Of a stretch of 64,000 nt of DNA, positions 23,029-33,312 are shown in pieces. Under the pieces are notes generated by a model. That model was not told the DNA's origin, did no database searches, and saw only the letters and a program-made list of their open reading frames with translations. A program made the position numbers and the translations under genes. The stretch is from GCA-2687515 sp002687515 (GTDB taxonomy: Bacteria > Pseudomonadota > Alphaproteobacteria > Rhodospirillales > UBA2165). The stretch is taken from the NCBI GenBank assembly GCA_030745835.1, contig JASLNU010000108.1:1-64000 (forward strand), in the 5' to 3' direction. Every line of letters starts with the position of its first letter. Positions within the stretch are counted from its first letter, which is position 1.

Positions 23029-23919
23029 TCAGATGCTTCGGCGCGCGCGTTCGGTGCGCAGCAGGTAATAGCTGCTGACGATGATGATGGCGGCGCCGAG
23101 ATAGCTCCATCCGGGCGGAAACTCGGCGAACCAGATCAGTCCGATTGCGAAGGCGAAAACGATGCGCAGGTAATCAAAGGGCAGCACGAAGCTGGTTTCA
23201 CCCAATCCGATACCGTGGGTGAAGAGGGTTTGGCCGAAGACGCCGAGGGCGCCCATCAGCATCAGGATCACCAACTCGGTCGGCGTCGGTGTCTGCCAAA
23301 AAATCAGGGCCGGGATCGCCGACAAGACGGTGGTGGTGGCGGTGAAATAGAAAATGATCACCATGGTATGCTCGGTCCGGCTCAAGACCTTGACCACTAG
23401 CACGACAATGGTCGCCGTCACGGCGCCGCCGATCGCCGAAAAGTACCACGGGCTGAAACCCTCGCCGAACGGCCTGGTGATGATCAGGATGCCGAGAAAA
23501 CCGATAATCGCGGCGCTCGCCCGCCGCCCGCCGACCACCTCGCCCAGGAACAGGCCGGCCAGAAGCACGGTGAACAGGGGCCGCGAAAACTGAATGGTGA
23601 TGGCGTCGGCCATGACGATATGCACGATCGAAAAGAACATCGCCATATTGCCGAGGAAACCGACCGAACCCCGCACCAGATGCAGCTTGAACCTGCCGGT
23701 CTTGAGATTGGCGAAACCGAACCGCCAGATGAAAGGCAACAGAAAAATAAATCCGGCCAGGAAGCGCATGAACACCATCATCGGCACCGTCAGGGAATCG
23801 CCCAAAAATTTTGCCAGGGAGGCCATGACAGTGAGGAGAAAGGCGCCCGCTATGACGTAGAGGGCGCCCCGGTAATTGGCATTGGCCGCCGGACTTGGCG
23901 GTTGGACGGCATCGGTCAT
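23029..23919 (-). CDS. EamA/DMT-family transporter
   Basis: 296 aa from the ATG at 23919. About ten membrane helices in two EamA repeats (for example YVIAGAFLLTVMASLAKFLG at the start; LTVPMMVFMRFLAGFIFLLP; ILIITRPFGEGFSPWYFSAIGG; FVLPFDYLRIVFAFAIG). Drug/metabolite transporter superfamily; it may export amino acids or amide metabolites made by the adjacent hydantoin genes, but no specificity can be read from sequence. An in-frame extension to 24150 lacks a ribosome site and is rich in Arg/Pro, so it was excluded. Confidence 0.85.
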   Translation of the reverse strand: MTDAVQPPSPAANANYRGALYVIAGAFLLTVMASLAKFLGDSLTVPMMVFMRFLAGFIFLLPFIWRFGFANLKTGRFKLHLVRGSVGFLGNMAMFFSIVHIVMADAITIQFSRPLFTVLLAGLFLGEVVGGRRASAAIIGFLGILIITRPFGEGFSPWYFSAIGGAVTATIVVLVVKVLSRTEHTMVIIFYFTATTTVLSAIPALIFWQTPTPTELVILMLMGALGVFGQTLFTHGIGLGETSFVLPFDYLRIVFAFAIGLIWFAEFPPGWSYLGAAIIIVSSYYLLRTERARRSI

Positions 23920-24111
23920 GGGGTCTACTCGGCGGATCAAGCCGCATCGAGAGGCGCGGCGGTAGGAATGGATATCCGATATATGAGGGAATGCAACCGC
24001 TTCGACGAATGCCAGCCTAGGGCGGTTCCGATTTAATCTGGCGCATGGCATCGGCGGTACGGGTTTCAGGCGCTTGATATGGGCCTTGAACTTAGAGACC
24101 GCCGGCCCCCG

Positions 24112-24411
24112 GCCATGCCCAATACGCATGGCCGATGCGACATGCGACACCGGTTTTCGTCATGGACATCCTACCCTTTTATACCCATTCATACCCTTTT
24201 GGGGACATTTAAGCTTGGCCGCCCCCCGCCCAACCCGCCAAAACCGGCAGCCGGCCATGCGGCAACCGCATGGCTTGAGCGGGAGGGCATCGGAGACGGG
24301 CGGCACCCCTCGGTTCGCGCCCCTTGGGCGCTCCGTCAAACTTCCTTATTCACGATGTTAAAGAGCAGAGACATGATATAGAACGTATGTGGAACAATGC
24401 AAGGGGCCGGG
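24112..24411. repeat. Dispersed ~300-bp structured repeat, copy 2
   Basis: Homologous over its length to 6269-6563 and in the same orientation. Shared marks include CCATGCCCAATA, the CCTTTTATACCCATTCATAC-like centre, a 9-bp hairpin GCCATGCGG-CAA-CCGCATGGC, CGGTTCGCGCCCC, GCTCCGTCAAACTTCC, ATTCACGATGT and ATGATATAGAACGTAT. The hairpin arms are retained between copies while other positions drift. It sits between the EamA gene and clpB. The remainder of 23920-24486 shows nothing else supportable. Confidence 0.65.
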
Positions 24412-24486
24412 AACCTTTAGGGGACCAACATAGGGGCAAAATCATCCCGGTCAAATGGATCCTATCAATCCGGAACCGCTCTGGAT

Positions 24487-27084
24487 TCAGGCCGCTTCCG
24501 CCTCGATCTCCTGGCCGTTTATGGTCAGTCCGTCGGTGCCGGCGCCGATATGCACGGTTTCGCCCTCTTGGATGGAGCCATCCAGGATCATGCTGGCCAG
24601 CGGGTTTTCCAGGTTGCGCTGGATCACCCGTTTCAGGGGGCGGGCGCCGTAGACCTGGTCATAGCCGGCATCGGCCAGCCAGGCGCGCGCCGGGCCGTCC
24701 AGTTCGAGCGCGATATTACGGCTCTCCAGGCGGGCGACCAGGCGCGCCAGTTGGATATCGACAATGCCGTCCATATGTTCGCGGAACAGGCGGTGGAAGA
24801 GGATGATCTCGTCCAGCCGGTTGATGAATTCGGGCCGGAAGGCGGCACGCACCACCTCCATCACCTCGTCCCGGACCTCTATCGAATCATGGCCCTCGTC
24901 CTGGGCCGCCAGGATATCGCCGCCGAGGTTGGAAGTCAGGATGATCAGCGTGTTGCGGAAATCGACGGTGCGCCCATGGCCGTCGGTCAGGCGGCCGTCG
25001 TCGAGAACCTGCAGCAAGATGTTGAAGACGTCCGGATGCGCCTTTTCCACCTCGTCGAACAGGATCACCTGATAGGGCCGGCGGCGGACGGCTTCGGTCA
25101 GGGCGCCGCCTTCGTCGTAACCGACATAGCCGGGCGGCGCACCGATCAGCCGCGCCACCGAATGTTTTTCCATGTATTCCGACATGTCGATGCGCTGCAT
25201 GGCGCTTTCGTCATCGAACAGGAAGGCGGCCAGCGCCTTGGTCAGTTCGGTCTTGCCGACGCCGGTGGGGCCGATGAACAGGAACGATCCCAGGGGCCGC
25301 GCCGCATCCTGCAGCCCGGCGCGGGCGCGGCGCACGGCATTGGAAACCGCCGCCAGGGCTTCCGATTGGCCGATCACCCGTTCAGCGAGACGGTCTTCCA
25401 TCTGCACCAGCTTTTCGCGCTCGCCTTGCAGCATTTTGTCCACCGGAATGCCGGTCCAGCGTGAAACGATGGCGGCGATATGTTCGTCGGTGACCGCCTC
25501 TTGAACGATGTCGCGGTGCTCGGCCTCATCGGCGGCGGCAAGCTTTGCCTCCAACCCCGGGATCAGGCTGTATTGCAATTCGCCCGCCTGTTCCAGTTTG
25601 CCGTCGCGCAACGCCTTTTCCAGCTCGATCCGTGCCTGGTCCAGATGTTCCTTGATCTTGTGGGCTTCGGCGATTTCCTCTTTTTCGGCCTGCCATTGCC
25701 GGGTCAGGCGGTGGCTTTCCTCTTCCTGCTCTGCCAGTTCGACTTCCAGCTTCTCCAGCCGGTCCTGCGAGCCTTGATCGCTTTCCTTTTTCAATGCCTC
25801 GCGTTCGATCTTCAATTGGATGATGCGGCGGTCCAATTCGTCGATATCCTCGGGCTTCGAATCGACCTCCATGCGCAGCCGGCTGGCCGCCTCGTCCATC
25901 AAATCGATGGCCTTGTCGGGCAGGAAACGGTCGGTGATGTAGCGGGCCGATAGGGTGGCCGCCGAAACCAGGGCGCCGTCGGTGATACGCACGCCGTGGT
26001 GCAGATCGTATTTTTCCTTGACCCCGCGCAGGATCGAAATGGTGTCCTCGACGCTGGGTTCGGCCACGAACACCGGCTGGAAGCGCCGCGCCAGCGCCGC
26101 GTCCTTTTCCACATGCTGGCGGTATTCGTTGAGGGTGGTGGCGCCGACGCAATGCAGCTCACCGCGCGCCAAGGCCGGCTTCAACAGGTTGGAGGCATCG
26201 ATCGCCCCTTCCGCCGCGCCGGCACCGATGAGGGTGTGCATTTCGTCGATAAAGAGAATGACTTCGCCGTCGGATTCGATGACTTCGCTGAGCACCGATT
26301 TCAGCCTTTCCTCGAACTCACCCCGGAACTTGGCGCCGGCCAACAGCGCGCCCAGATCGAGAACCATCAGCCGCTTGCGGCTCAAGGCCTCGGGCACGTC
26401 GCCATTGACGATGCGCTGGGCCAGGCCCTCGACGATGGCGGTCTTGCCGACACCGGGCTCGCCGATCAGCACCGGGTTGTTCTTGGTGCGCCGCGCCAGG
26501 ACCTGGACCGTGCGCCGGATTTCCTCGTCGCGGCCGATGACCGGGTCGAGCCTGCTTTCGCGCGCCTCCTCGGTCAGGTCGCGGGCGAATTTATTGAGCG
26601 CGTCGTAGCCGTTTTCGGCGGTCGGCGTATCGGCGGTGCGGCCCTTGCGCACTTCCTCAATGGCTTGGTTCAGTTTTTGCGGTGTCACCCCGGCCTTTGC
26701 CAGGATTTCGTGGGCCTTGGTTCCGGGCACCAGCACCAGCGCCAAGAGCATGCGTTCGACGGTGACGTAGCTGTCGCCGGCTTTCTCGGCGATTTCCTCG
26801 GCGCGTTTCAGGACATTCGATGTTTCCGAGGACACGTAAACCTGACCGGCGCCCGATCCTTCGACACGGGGCAGGTGTTTGATCGCTTCCGTAACTTGGG
26901 CGAGGCATTGGGCGGCGTCCGCGCCAGAGGCGGCGAGCAGCCCCGCCGCCAGGCCTTCGCCGTCTTCCAGGAGCACCTTCAAGAGATGTTCGGGCGTCAG
27001 CTGTTGCTGATTGTCTCCGGAAGCGGCGGAATGGGCGGATTGGATGAAACCGCGCGCGCGCTCGGTATATTTTTCAAAATCCAT
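24487..27084 (-). CDS. clpB: ClpB disaggregase (AAA+ chaperone)
   Basis: 865 aa, normal length for ClpB. Domains in order: Clp_N double repeat (1-145), AAA-1 with Walker A GEPGVGKT, coiled-coil middle domain rich in Glu/Lys/Gln (about 400-525), AAA-2 with Walker A GPTGVGKT and the MSEYMEKHSVARLIGAPPGY block, C-terminal D2-small domain. Cytosolic hexamer that rescues aggregates with DnaK. The start at 27084 is backed by AAAGGATT upstream. In the 110 nt before it no clear sigma32 promoter could be fixed. A structured repeat lies just downstream. Confidence 0.96.
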   Translation of the reverse strand: MDFEKYTERARGFIQSAHSAASGDNQQQLTPEHLLKVLLEDGEGLAAGLLAASGADAAQCLAQVTEAIKHLPRVEGSGAGQVYVSSETSNVLKRAEEIAEKAGDSYVTVERMLLALVLVPGTKAHEILAKAGVTPQKLNQAIEEVRKGRTADTPTAENGYDALNKFARDLTEEARESRLDPVIGRDEEIRRTVQVLARRTKNNPVLIGEPGVGKTAIVEGLAQRIVNGDVPEALSRKRLMVLDLGALLAGAKFRGEFEERLKSVLSEVIESDGEVILFIDEMHTLIGAGAAEGAIDASNLLKPALARGELHCVGATTLNEYRQHVEKDAALARRFQPVFVAEPSVEDTISILRGVKEKYDLHHGVRITDGALVSAATLSARYITDRFLPDKAIDLMDEAASRLRMEVDSKPEDIDELDRRIIQLKIEREALKKESDQGSQDRLEKLEVELAEQEEESHRLTRQWQAEKEEIAEAHKIKEHLDQARIELEKALRDGKLEQAGELQYSLIPGLEAKLAAADEAEHRDIVQEAVTDEHIAAIVSRWTGIPVDKMLQGEREKLVQMEDRLAERVIGQSEALAAVSNAVRRARAGLQDAARPLGSFLFIGPTGVGKTELTKALAAFLFDDESAMQRIDMSEYMEKHSVARLIGAPPGYVGYDEGGALTEAVRRRPYQVILFDEVEKAHPDVFNILLQVLDDGRLTDGHGRTVDFRNTLIILTSNLGGDILAAQDEGHDSIEVRDEVMEVVRAAFRPEFINRLDEIILFHRLFREHMDGIVDIQLARLVARLESRNIALELDGPARAWLADAGYDQVYGARPLKRVIQRNLENPLASMILDGSIQEGETVHIGAGTDGLTINGQEIEAEAA

Positions 27085-27195
27085 TCTAATCCTTTCCCGC
27101 GACCGGTTCCGCCCCTTCGATGAGCGGGATCGTCGATCACGGTCTATTTATATGGCGCGTTTCAAATTGGCCGCAAGACTGGTAATGCTTTTGCC

Positions 27196-27954
27196 ATGCC
27201 TATTATAGTCGAACATATCTACCGCTATCCAATTAAGGGGTTGTCGCCGGAACCGTTGCAAACGGTAAATTTAGAGGCCGGCGAGTGCCTGCCCGGCGAC
27301 CGCGCCTATGCCCTGGCGCGTCCCGGCGCGCCGTTCGATGCATCGAAGCCTGCGCATTTGCCGAAAACCCATTTCCTCATGCTGATGCGCGACGAGGCAT
27401 TGGCGTCACTGGACACCGCGTTCGATGATGCAACAAAGACGCTGCTGATTTCCGAGGGTGGCGTCACGCGCCTCGAGGCATCGGTTGAGAGCGATGAGGG
27501 GCGCGCCGCGATAACCGCTTTTTTCAAACCGTTTTTGGGATCGGGCGCGGCGTCGGCGCCGGACCTGGCGCACGCGCCCGGCCACACATTTTCCGACAAG
27601 CCGGCCAAGGTGGTTTCGTTGATCAATCTGGCGTCGGTGGATGCGCTGTCGAAAGTGGTGGGGCGCACCGTCGATCCGCTGCGTTTCCGCGCCAACATCT
27701 ATTTTCAGGGCGCGCCGGCCTGGGCCGAGTTCGAATGGCTGGGACGAAATTTGACGGTGGGTGATTGCGCCCTGGAGGTTATCGACCGCATTCCGCGGTG
27801 CGCGGCTACCGATGTCGATCCGCAAACGGCGCGCCGCGACATGCACATTCCGAAAACGCTGATGGACAGCTACGGGCATATGGATATGGGACTCTACGCC
27901 CGCGTCAGCGACGGGGGAGCTTTGGAAATCGGGGATTTGATCGAAGTAGATTAA
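27196..27954 (+). CDS. MOSC-domain protein (MOSC N-terminal plus MOSC)
   Basis: 252 aa. An N-terminal beta-barrel domain (IYRYPIKGLSPEPLQTVNLEAGECLPGDRAYAL) is followed by a MOSC domain ending with the conserved cysteine in IDRIPRCAATDVDP. MOSC proteins bind a sulfur/molybdenum-cofactor ligand, as in mARC and YcbX N-hydroxylated-substrate reductases. It lacks the ferredoxin domain of YcbX. It is divergent from clpB and its TAA overlaps the stop of the convergent DUF4167 gene. Confidence 0.88.
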   Translation: MPIIVEHIYRYPIKGLSPEPLQTVNLEAGECLPGDRAYALARPGAPFDASKPAHLPKTHFLMLMRDEALASLDTAFDDATKTLLISEGGVTRLEASVESDEGRAAITAFFKPFLGSGAASAPDLAHAPGHTFSDKPAKVVSLINLASVDALSKVVGRTVDPLRFRANIYFQGAPAWAEFEWLGRNLTVGDCALEVIDRIPRCAATDVDPQTARRDMHIPKTLMDSYGHMDMGLYARVSDGGALEIGDLIEVD

Positions 27955-28571
27955 GCGACGGCGCTATCGCGGTCGCTGTCTTCGTTATCGGATGCCGTAT
28001 CGGCATCGTTGGTGGCTGCTTCGGCGCTATCGGCGGCCGCTTCCGGCTGTTCCGCCGGTTGTGGCACATTTGTCCTCTCGACCACCGCTTCGCCATCGCC
28101 CGGCGGTATATCGACGCTGGGCTGTTCGCTGCCCGCCAAATCGGCCGTGGCCGGTTCCTGGATGGTTGTTTTAGCGGTTTCCGGCTTGCTTTCAGGTGTA
28201 GCGCTTGCCGAGCTGTCCTGCGGATTACCCTGGGATGGCGCTTCCTGCTGCTGCTGATTGCGGTTTCGCCGGCCGCGCCCGCCATCGCGTCCCCCGTCGC
28301 GTCCCCCGTCGCGTCCATCGCGCCCGTCGCCGTTTTCCTGGGCGCCGAGGACACGGAAATAATGTTCCGCGTGCTGGAAATAATTCTCGGACGAGATGCG
28401 ATCCCCCGACGCCATCGCGTCGCGCCCGAGGGTGAGGTATTTCTCATAGACCTGCTGCGCGCTGCCGCGAACCCGGACCTCTGGCCCGTTGCTGTCAAAG
28501 CTGTTGTTTTTCGATTGCCGTTTACCATTTCCACGGCCGCGCGGCCGCCGAGAATTCGAGCTTTGCTTCAT
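27951..28571 (-). CDS. DUF4167-domain protein
   Basis: 206 aa. The N-terminal ~75 residues are the conserved DUF4167 block of Alphaproteobacteria (NGPEVRVRGSAQQVYEKYLTLGRDAMASGDRISSENYFQHAEHYFRV), preceded by a basic RGRGNGKRQ start. The rest is disordered: a GRDGG repeat encoded by a 12-bp tandem repeat, a Gln run, then an Ala/Glu/Asp-rich tail. RNA binding has been suggested from the basic RG-rich nature but this is inference. Its position next to prmC is conserved in the group. Confidence 0.88.
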   Translation of the reverse strand: MKQSSNSRRPRGRGNGKRQSKNNSFDSNGPEVRVRGSAQQVYEKYLTLGRDAMASGDRISSENYFQHAEHYFRVLGAQENGDGRDGRDGGRDGGRDGGRGRRNRNQQQQEAPSQGNPQDSSASATPESKPETAKTTIQEPATADLAGSEQPSVDIPPGDGEAVVERTNVPQPAEQPEAAADSAEAATNDADTASDNEDSDRDSAVA

Positions 28572-28782
28572 GTTACCCTTACTTCATTGCTCTAATTTGA
28601 TTTGTCCGGTCCCCGCCGCATAACTGCTAACCGCGCGCCATCTTGGCGCAATTCCCTCGGTTTCCATCGGCATTAAGGAGCGGAGTTTTTTTCCGTCAAA
28701 CGGAGCGGGATACTTCCTATCCCGCGCAATCCCCACAATTTGAACCTAGTTATCCCAGCCATCTTTTCAAACCTTTTTTTAC

Positions 28783-29660
28783 CTAAATATCATGTTTTTT
28801 TAGTGTTGCTAAAAGGCAACGGTCGTGACCGGCAAGGTCTTTTAGCGGTTTTTGAACCTTAAGTCCCTCAAATTTAAGGATTTCGGCAACCTGGTGGGCC
28901 TGCCTGGCTCCGATTTCCAGGATCGCGAGCCCGCCCGGCGCCAATAGGCCGGGCAGGCGCCCGGCGATCTGGCGATAGGCGTTAAGGCCGTCGGTCCCGC
29001 CAAGCAGTGCCCGGGGCGGCTCAAATTCGCGAACCGTCGGCGCCAGATCCGGCCATTCATCAGCCGAAATATAGGGCGGATTGGAGACGACAATGTGAAA
29101 TTCGCCTGGCTTGGTGCCGCTGTTCAGGCAATCCGCCCAATTTCCGCAAAGGATGCGCGCCCGATCCGAAAAACCCAGCCGCTCGGCGTTGGCGCGGGCG
29201 ACGGTGGCGGCGCCGGCATCGATATCGACGCCGACGCCGGTGGCATCTTTGAACTCGCTGAGCAGCGCCAGAAGCAGGCAACCGGTGCCGGTGCCGAGAT
29301 CGAGTATGCGGGGCCGGTCCGGCAATCGCGCGCGATTGGCGAGGGCCGCTTCGACCAGGCATTCGCTGTCGGGTCTGGGAATCAGCGTTTGCCGCGTGAC
29401 CAGGAAATCAAGGCTCCAAAATTCGCGCGTTCCGATGAGATAGGCCAAGGGCTCGCCCCGCGTTCTGCGCGCCGCCAGCTTGGCAACGGCGGCGGAGGCG
29501 GCGGTTTCGATGGCGCGCTCCGGCGCGCCCAGCGCCGCCATGCGCCCAAAACCGGTCACATGTTCCACCAATAGGCCGGTCTCCAGGCGCGCCGCTTCGA
29601 TCCCGGCGGCGGCCAGGGTTTCGGTCGTCTTGCCCATGAGGGTGCCTAGATTCACGGGGC

Positions 29661-29664
<4 letters not shown>
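28783..29664 (-). CDS. prmC: PrmC, release-factor glutamine methyltransferase
   Basis: 293 aa. An N-terminal helical domain is followed by a SAM methyltransferase: ILDLGTGTGCLLLALLSEF (motif I), the catalytic NPPY in IVVSNPPYISADEW, and YLIGTREFWSLDF. It methylates the GGQ glutamine of release factors. The GTG start at 29664 overlaps the prfA TGA (GTGA), so translation is coupled to its substrate gene. A roughly 210-nt spacer with a small GC hairpin (28705-28725) separates it from the DUF4167 gene. Confidence 0.95.
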
Positions 29665-30746
<1,082 letters not shown>

Positions 30747-30769
30747 ATCGGACTATCCAAGTAAAAGTG

Positions 30770-31951
30770 TTAGCGGTTTCGTTTGCCGCGAAAAAACCGG
30801 TCGATCAAAAGCCGTGTTGCCTTGTCAGCGTCACCCTCGGCTTCCTCAAGCACTTTGCGGCGCATTAATTCCAGATTATCGGATTCGGCGCGCGGCGCTT
30901 CCGGATTTCCCGGTTCGTCGGCATATTTGGAGGCTGCCTGGGACACCAGATCGCGCGCGCTTTGCGCATCGGCCTCGCGTGACGACCGGCCCTCGCGGGT
31001 GACACGTTCAAGATCATCAAGGGTATAAAGAAAGGCATCCTCGATGGATTCCACGGATTTGTCGATATCGCCCGGAACGCCGGTATCGATCAGGAATTGG
31101 GGACGCCGCCGGCGCGCGCGCAACGCCGCCGCAACCATTGCCTTGCCCAGCACGAAGCGCCGCGTATTGACCGAAGTGATTACGATATCGGCTTCTTCCA
31201 GCCTTTGCGGCAGGCTGTCGAAGGCGACCGCGTGGCAGTTCAATTGCTGGGCCATAGCTTCGGCCCGGGTTTCCAGTGAATGGGTGACGTTAAGATCGCC
31301 AAGGCCGGTGGACAAAAAGCTGGACCCCAGAAGTTCGCCCATTTCACCGGCGCCGATAAGCAAGCCCCGGCAGCGCGCCAGATCGCCATGTATGTCGCGC
31401 GCCACCTCGACGGCGGCGGCCGAGATGGAAACCGGGCGCTGCCCGATGCCGGTCTTTTTGTAGACCTGTTCGCTGACTTGGATGGCGGCGTCCATCAATG
31501 GGCCGAGCACGGGTCCGGCCACGTTTTCCCGCGTCGCCGTAGCGTAGGCGGTGCCTACCTGATCCAGGAAACGCGCATCGCCGATCACCAGGCATTCCAA
31601 ACCGGAGGCGACGGCGAAGGCGTGCTTTACCGCTTCGCCGCCCGACAGGAGATAGCTTTGGTTCTCGATATCGGAACGGCTGACGCCGGCGTTGGCGGCC
31701 AATAGTTTTCGAATTTCGTCGCCGGTTTCGAGGGGCTCGTCGGCGATCGTATAAATCTCGGTTCGGTCAATGCTCGACAGGACCAGAACCTCGTCCAGGC
31801 CGGCGCGCCTGAGGCGGCCATAAAAGGCCGGCAGTTCGCTGGCATCGAGAAACAGCCGGTCGCGCAATATCATCGTCGATGAGCGATGGTCGGCGCCCAC
31901 CACCATCAAATGCTGGATAGGACTGTTCCCTTGTTTTTCGGCGTCGGTCAC
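30770..31951 (-). CDS. Glutamyl-tRNA reductase-like protein lacking the catalytic cysteine
   Basis: 393 aa with GluTR architecture: N-terminal catalytic domain, NADPH-binding domain (GLLIGAGEMGELLG), C-terminal helical dimerisation domain (DNLELMRRKVLEEAEGD). The thioester-forming cysteine of LSTCNRTE reads LSSIDRTE here, so the residue is isoleucine. The invariant GEPQILGQ block reads GDARFLDQ. The general base histidine region (VKHAFAVASGLECL) is present. With these changes glutamyl-tRNA reduction is doubtful. Most Alphaproteobacteria make ALA by the glycine route, so this may be a retained homologue with another role. Embedded in the hisS-prfA-prmC operon, 4 nt from hisS. Confidence 0.85.
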   Translation of the reverse strand: MTDAEKQGNSPIQHLMVVGADHRSSTMILRDRLFLDASELPAFYGRLRRAGLDEVLVLSSIDRTEIYTIADEPLETGDEIRKLLAANAGVSRSDIENQSYLLSGGEAVKHAFAVASGLECLVIGDARFLDQVGTAYATATRENVAGPVLGPLMDAAIQVSEQVYKKTGIGQRPVSISAAAVEVARDIHGDLARCRGLLIGAGEMGELLGSSFLSTGLGDLNVTHSLETRAEAMAQQLNCHAVAFDSLPQRLEEADIVITSVNTRRFVLGKAMVAAALRARRRRPQFLIDTGVPGDIDKSVESIEDAFLYTLDDLERVTREGRSSREADAQSARDLVSQAASKYADEPGNPEAPRAESDNLELMRRKVLEEAEGDADKATRLLIDRFFRGKRNR

Positions 31952-31955
31952 GCGT

Positions 31956-33203
31956 TTATTCTCCCGCTCCGGTCAGATGTTCGGCAACCTGATCCAAGGA
32001 TACCTCGGATTGGGCTCCGGAATCCATATCTCGTAGCGTCGCCGCGCCGCGCGCCAGTTCATCGTCGCCTAGCAATACCGCCCAGCGGGCATTGACCTTA
32101 TCGGCGCGCTTCATGCGTTTGCTCATATTACCCGAATATCCAAGATCCACCGCGATGCCGGCGCGGCGCAGGTTTTGCGTCAAATCAAGGGCTGCCGCTT
32201 CGGCGTCCTTGCCGACCGGAACGACCGCAACGGGACGCTTCGCGGTGTCCGCCTCGCCGGTCAAAAGGGCCAGCCTCTCGACACCCGCCGCCCAGCCGGT
32301 ACCCGGCGTTTGGCGCCCGCCCATCTGCTGAAATAGGCCGTCATAACGCCCGCCGGCGAGAACCGTTCCCTGCGCGCCCAACTCATCGGTCGTGAATTCG
32401 AAGGCGGTATGACAATAATAGTCGAGCCCGCGCACCAGCCGGTTGTTGATTTCGTGGGCAACACCCAGCTTTTCCAGGCCTTCGCGGACGCTGTCGAAAA
32501 ATGCGCGCGACGTATCGTTGAGGCAATCGGTCAAGACCGGCGCGTTCTCGATCACGCCGCGGTCGCCATCATCCTTGGAATCGAGGATACGCAGCGGGTT
32601 GCGCTGCAGCCGCTCGCGGCTGTCGCCGGACAGTTCATCCTGGCGGCCTTGCAGATAATCGACCAGGAGGTCCCGATAGGCGGCGCGGCTTTCGCCGTCG
32701 CCGAGAGTGTTTAATTCCAGGGTCACCTTGTCGCCGACGCCGAGCTGGCCCAGAAACTGATTGGCGAGGGCGATCACCTCGATATCGGCAAGTGGCTGGG
32801 CTACGCCGATCAGTTCGACACCGACTTGATTGAACTGGCGGCGGCGGCCCTTTTGCGGCCGCTCGTAGCGGAACATGGGTCCGCGGTAGAAATATTTAAG
32901 CGGCAGATCCTGCTGCAACCCGCCGGACATGACGGCGCGGGCAACGCCGGCAGTGCCCTCGGGCCGCAGCGTAATGCTATCGCCGCCGCGATCCTCGAAA
33001 CTATACATTTCCTTGGTCACAATGTCGGACGTATCACCGAGGGTTCGCGAAAAGACCTCGGTGAATTCGAATATGGGCGTCGTGATCTCGCCATAGCCAT
33101 AGAGTTCGGCGACATCGAAGGCGATGCGCTCGACGCGCCGCAATTGGCGGCTTTCGCTGGGAAGCACGTCCTGGGTGCCGCGAACGGGTTTAAGAGACGC
33201 CAT
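31956..33203 (-). CDS. hisS: Histidyl-tRNA synthetase
   Basis: 415 aa class II aminoacyl-tRNA synthetase. Motifs are visible: RGTQDVLP at the N-terminus, LRPEGTAGVARAV (motif 2), RGLDYYCHTAFEF (histidine A/B region), GGRYDGL and GWAAGVERLAL (motif 3), then the anticodon-binding domain. Charges tRNA-His in the cytosol. First gene of the hisS, GluTR-like, prfA, prmC operon. Confidence 0.96.
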   Translation of the reverse strand: MASLKPVRGTQDVLPSESRQLRRVERIAFDVAELYGYGEITTPIFEFTEVFSRTLGDTSDIVTKEMYSFEDRGGDSITLRPEGTAGVARAVMSGGLQQDLPLKYFYRGPMFRYERPQKGRRRQFNQVGVELIGVAQPLADIEVIALANQFLGQLGVGDKVTLELNTLGDGESRAAYRDLLVDYLQGRQDELSGDSRERLQRNPLRILDSKDDGDRGVIENAPVLTDCLNDTSRAFFDSVREGLEKLGVAHEINNRLVRGLDYYCHTAFEFTTDELGAQGTVLAGGRYDGLFQQMGGRQTPGTGWAAGVERLALLTGEADTAKRPVAVVPVGKDAEAAALDLTQNLRRAGIAVDLGYSGNMSKRMKRADKVNARWAVLLGDDELARGAATLRDMDSGAQSEVSLDQVAEHLTGAGE

Positions 33204-33312
33204 GAACCGAACTTGCCTTAAACACTGTAAATGAATTGAAAATAATTGCGGGCGCTACCGTTTGATAAACAACGCGGCCGGGTCCGCGTCAAGCGCTGTC
33301 CTGCGGTTCGGA

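Noticed and set aside
27085..27195. Sigma32-type heat-shock promoter upstream of clpB
   Set aside because: TTTGAAA and CCATAT occur on the minus strand but only 4 nt apart, not at the 13-17 nt spacing needed.
28700..28730. Small GC hairpin as terminator of prmC
   Set aside because: An 8-bp stem (28705-28725) exists but has no T-run on either strand and is over 55 nt from the stop; too weak to call.
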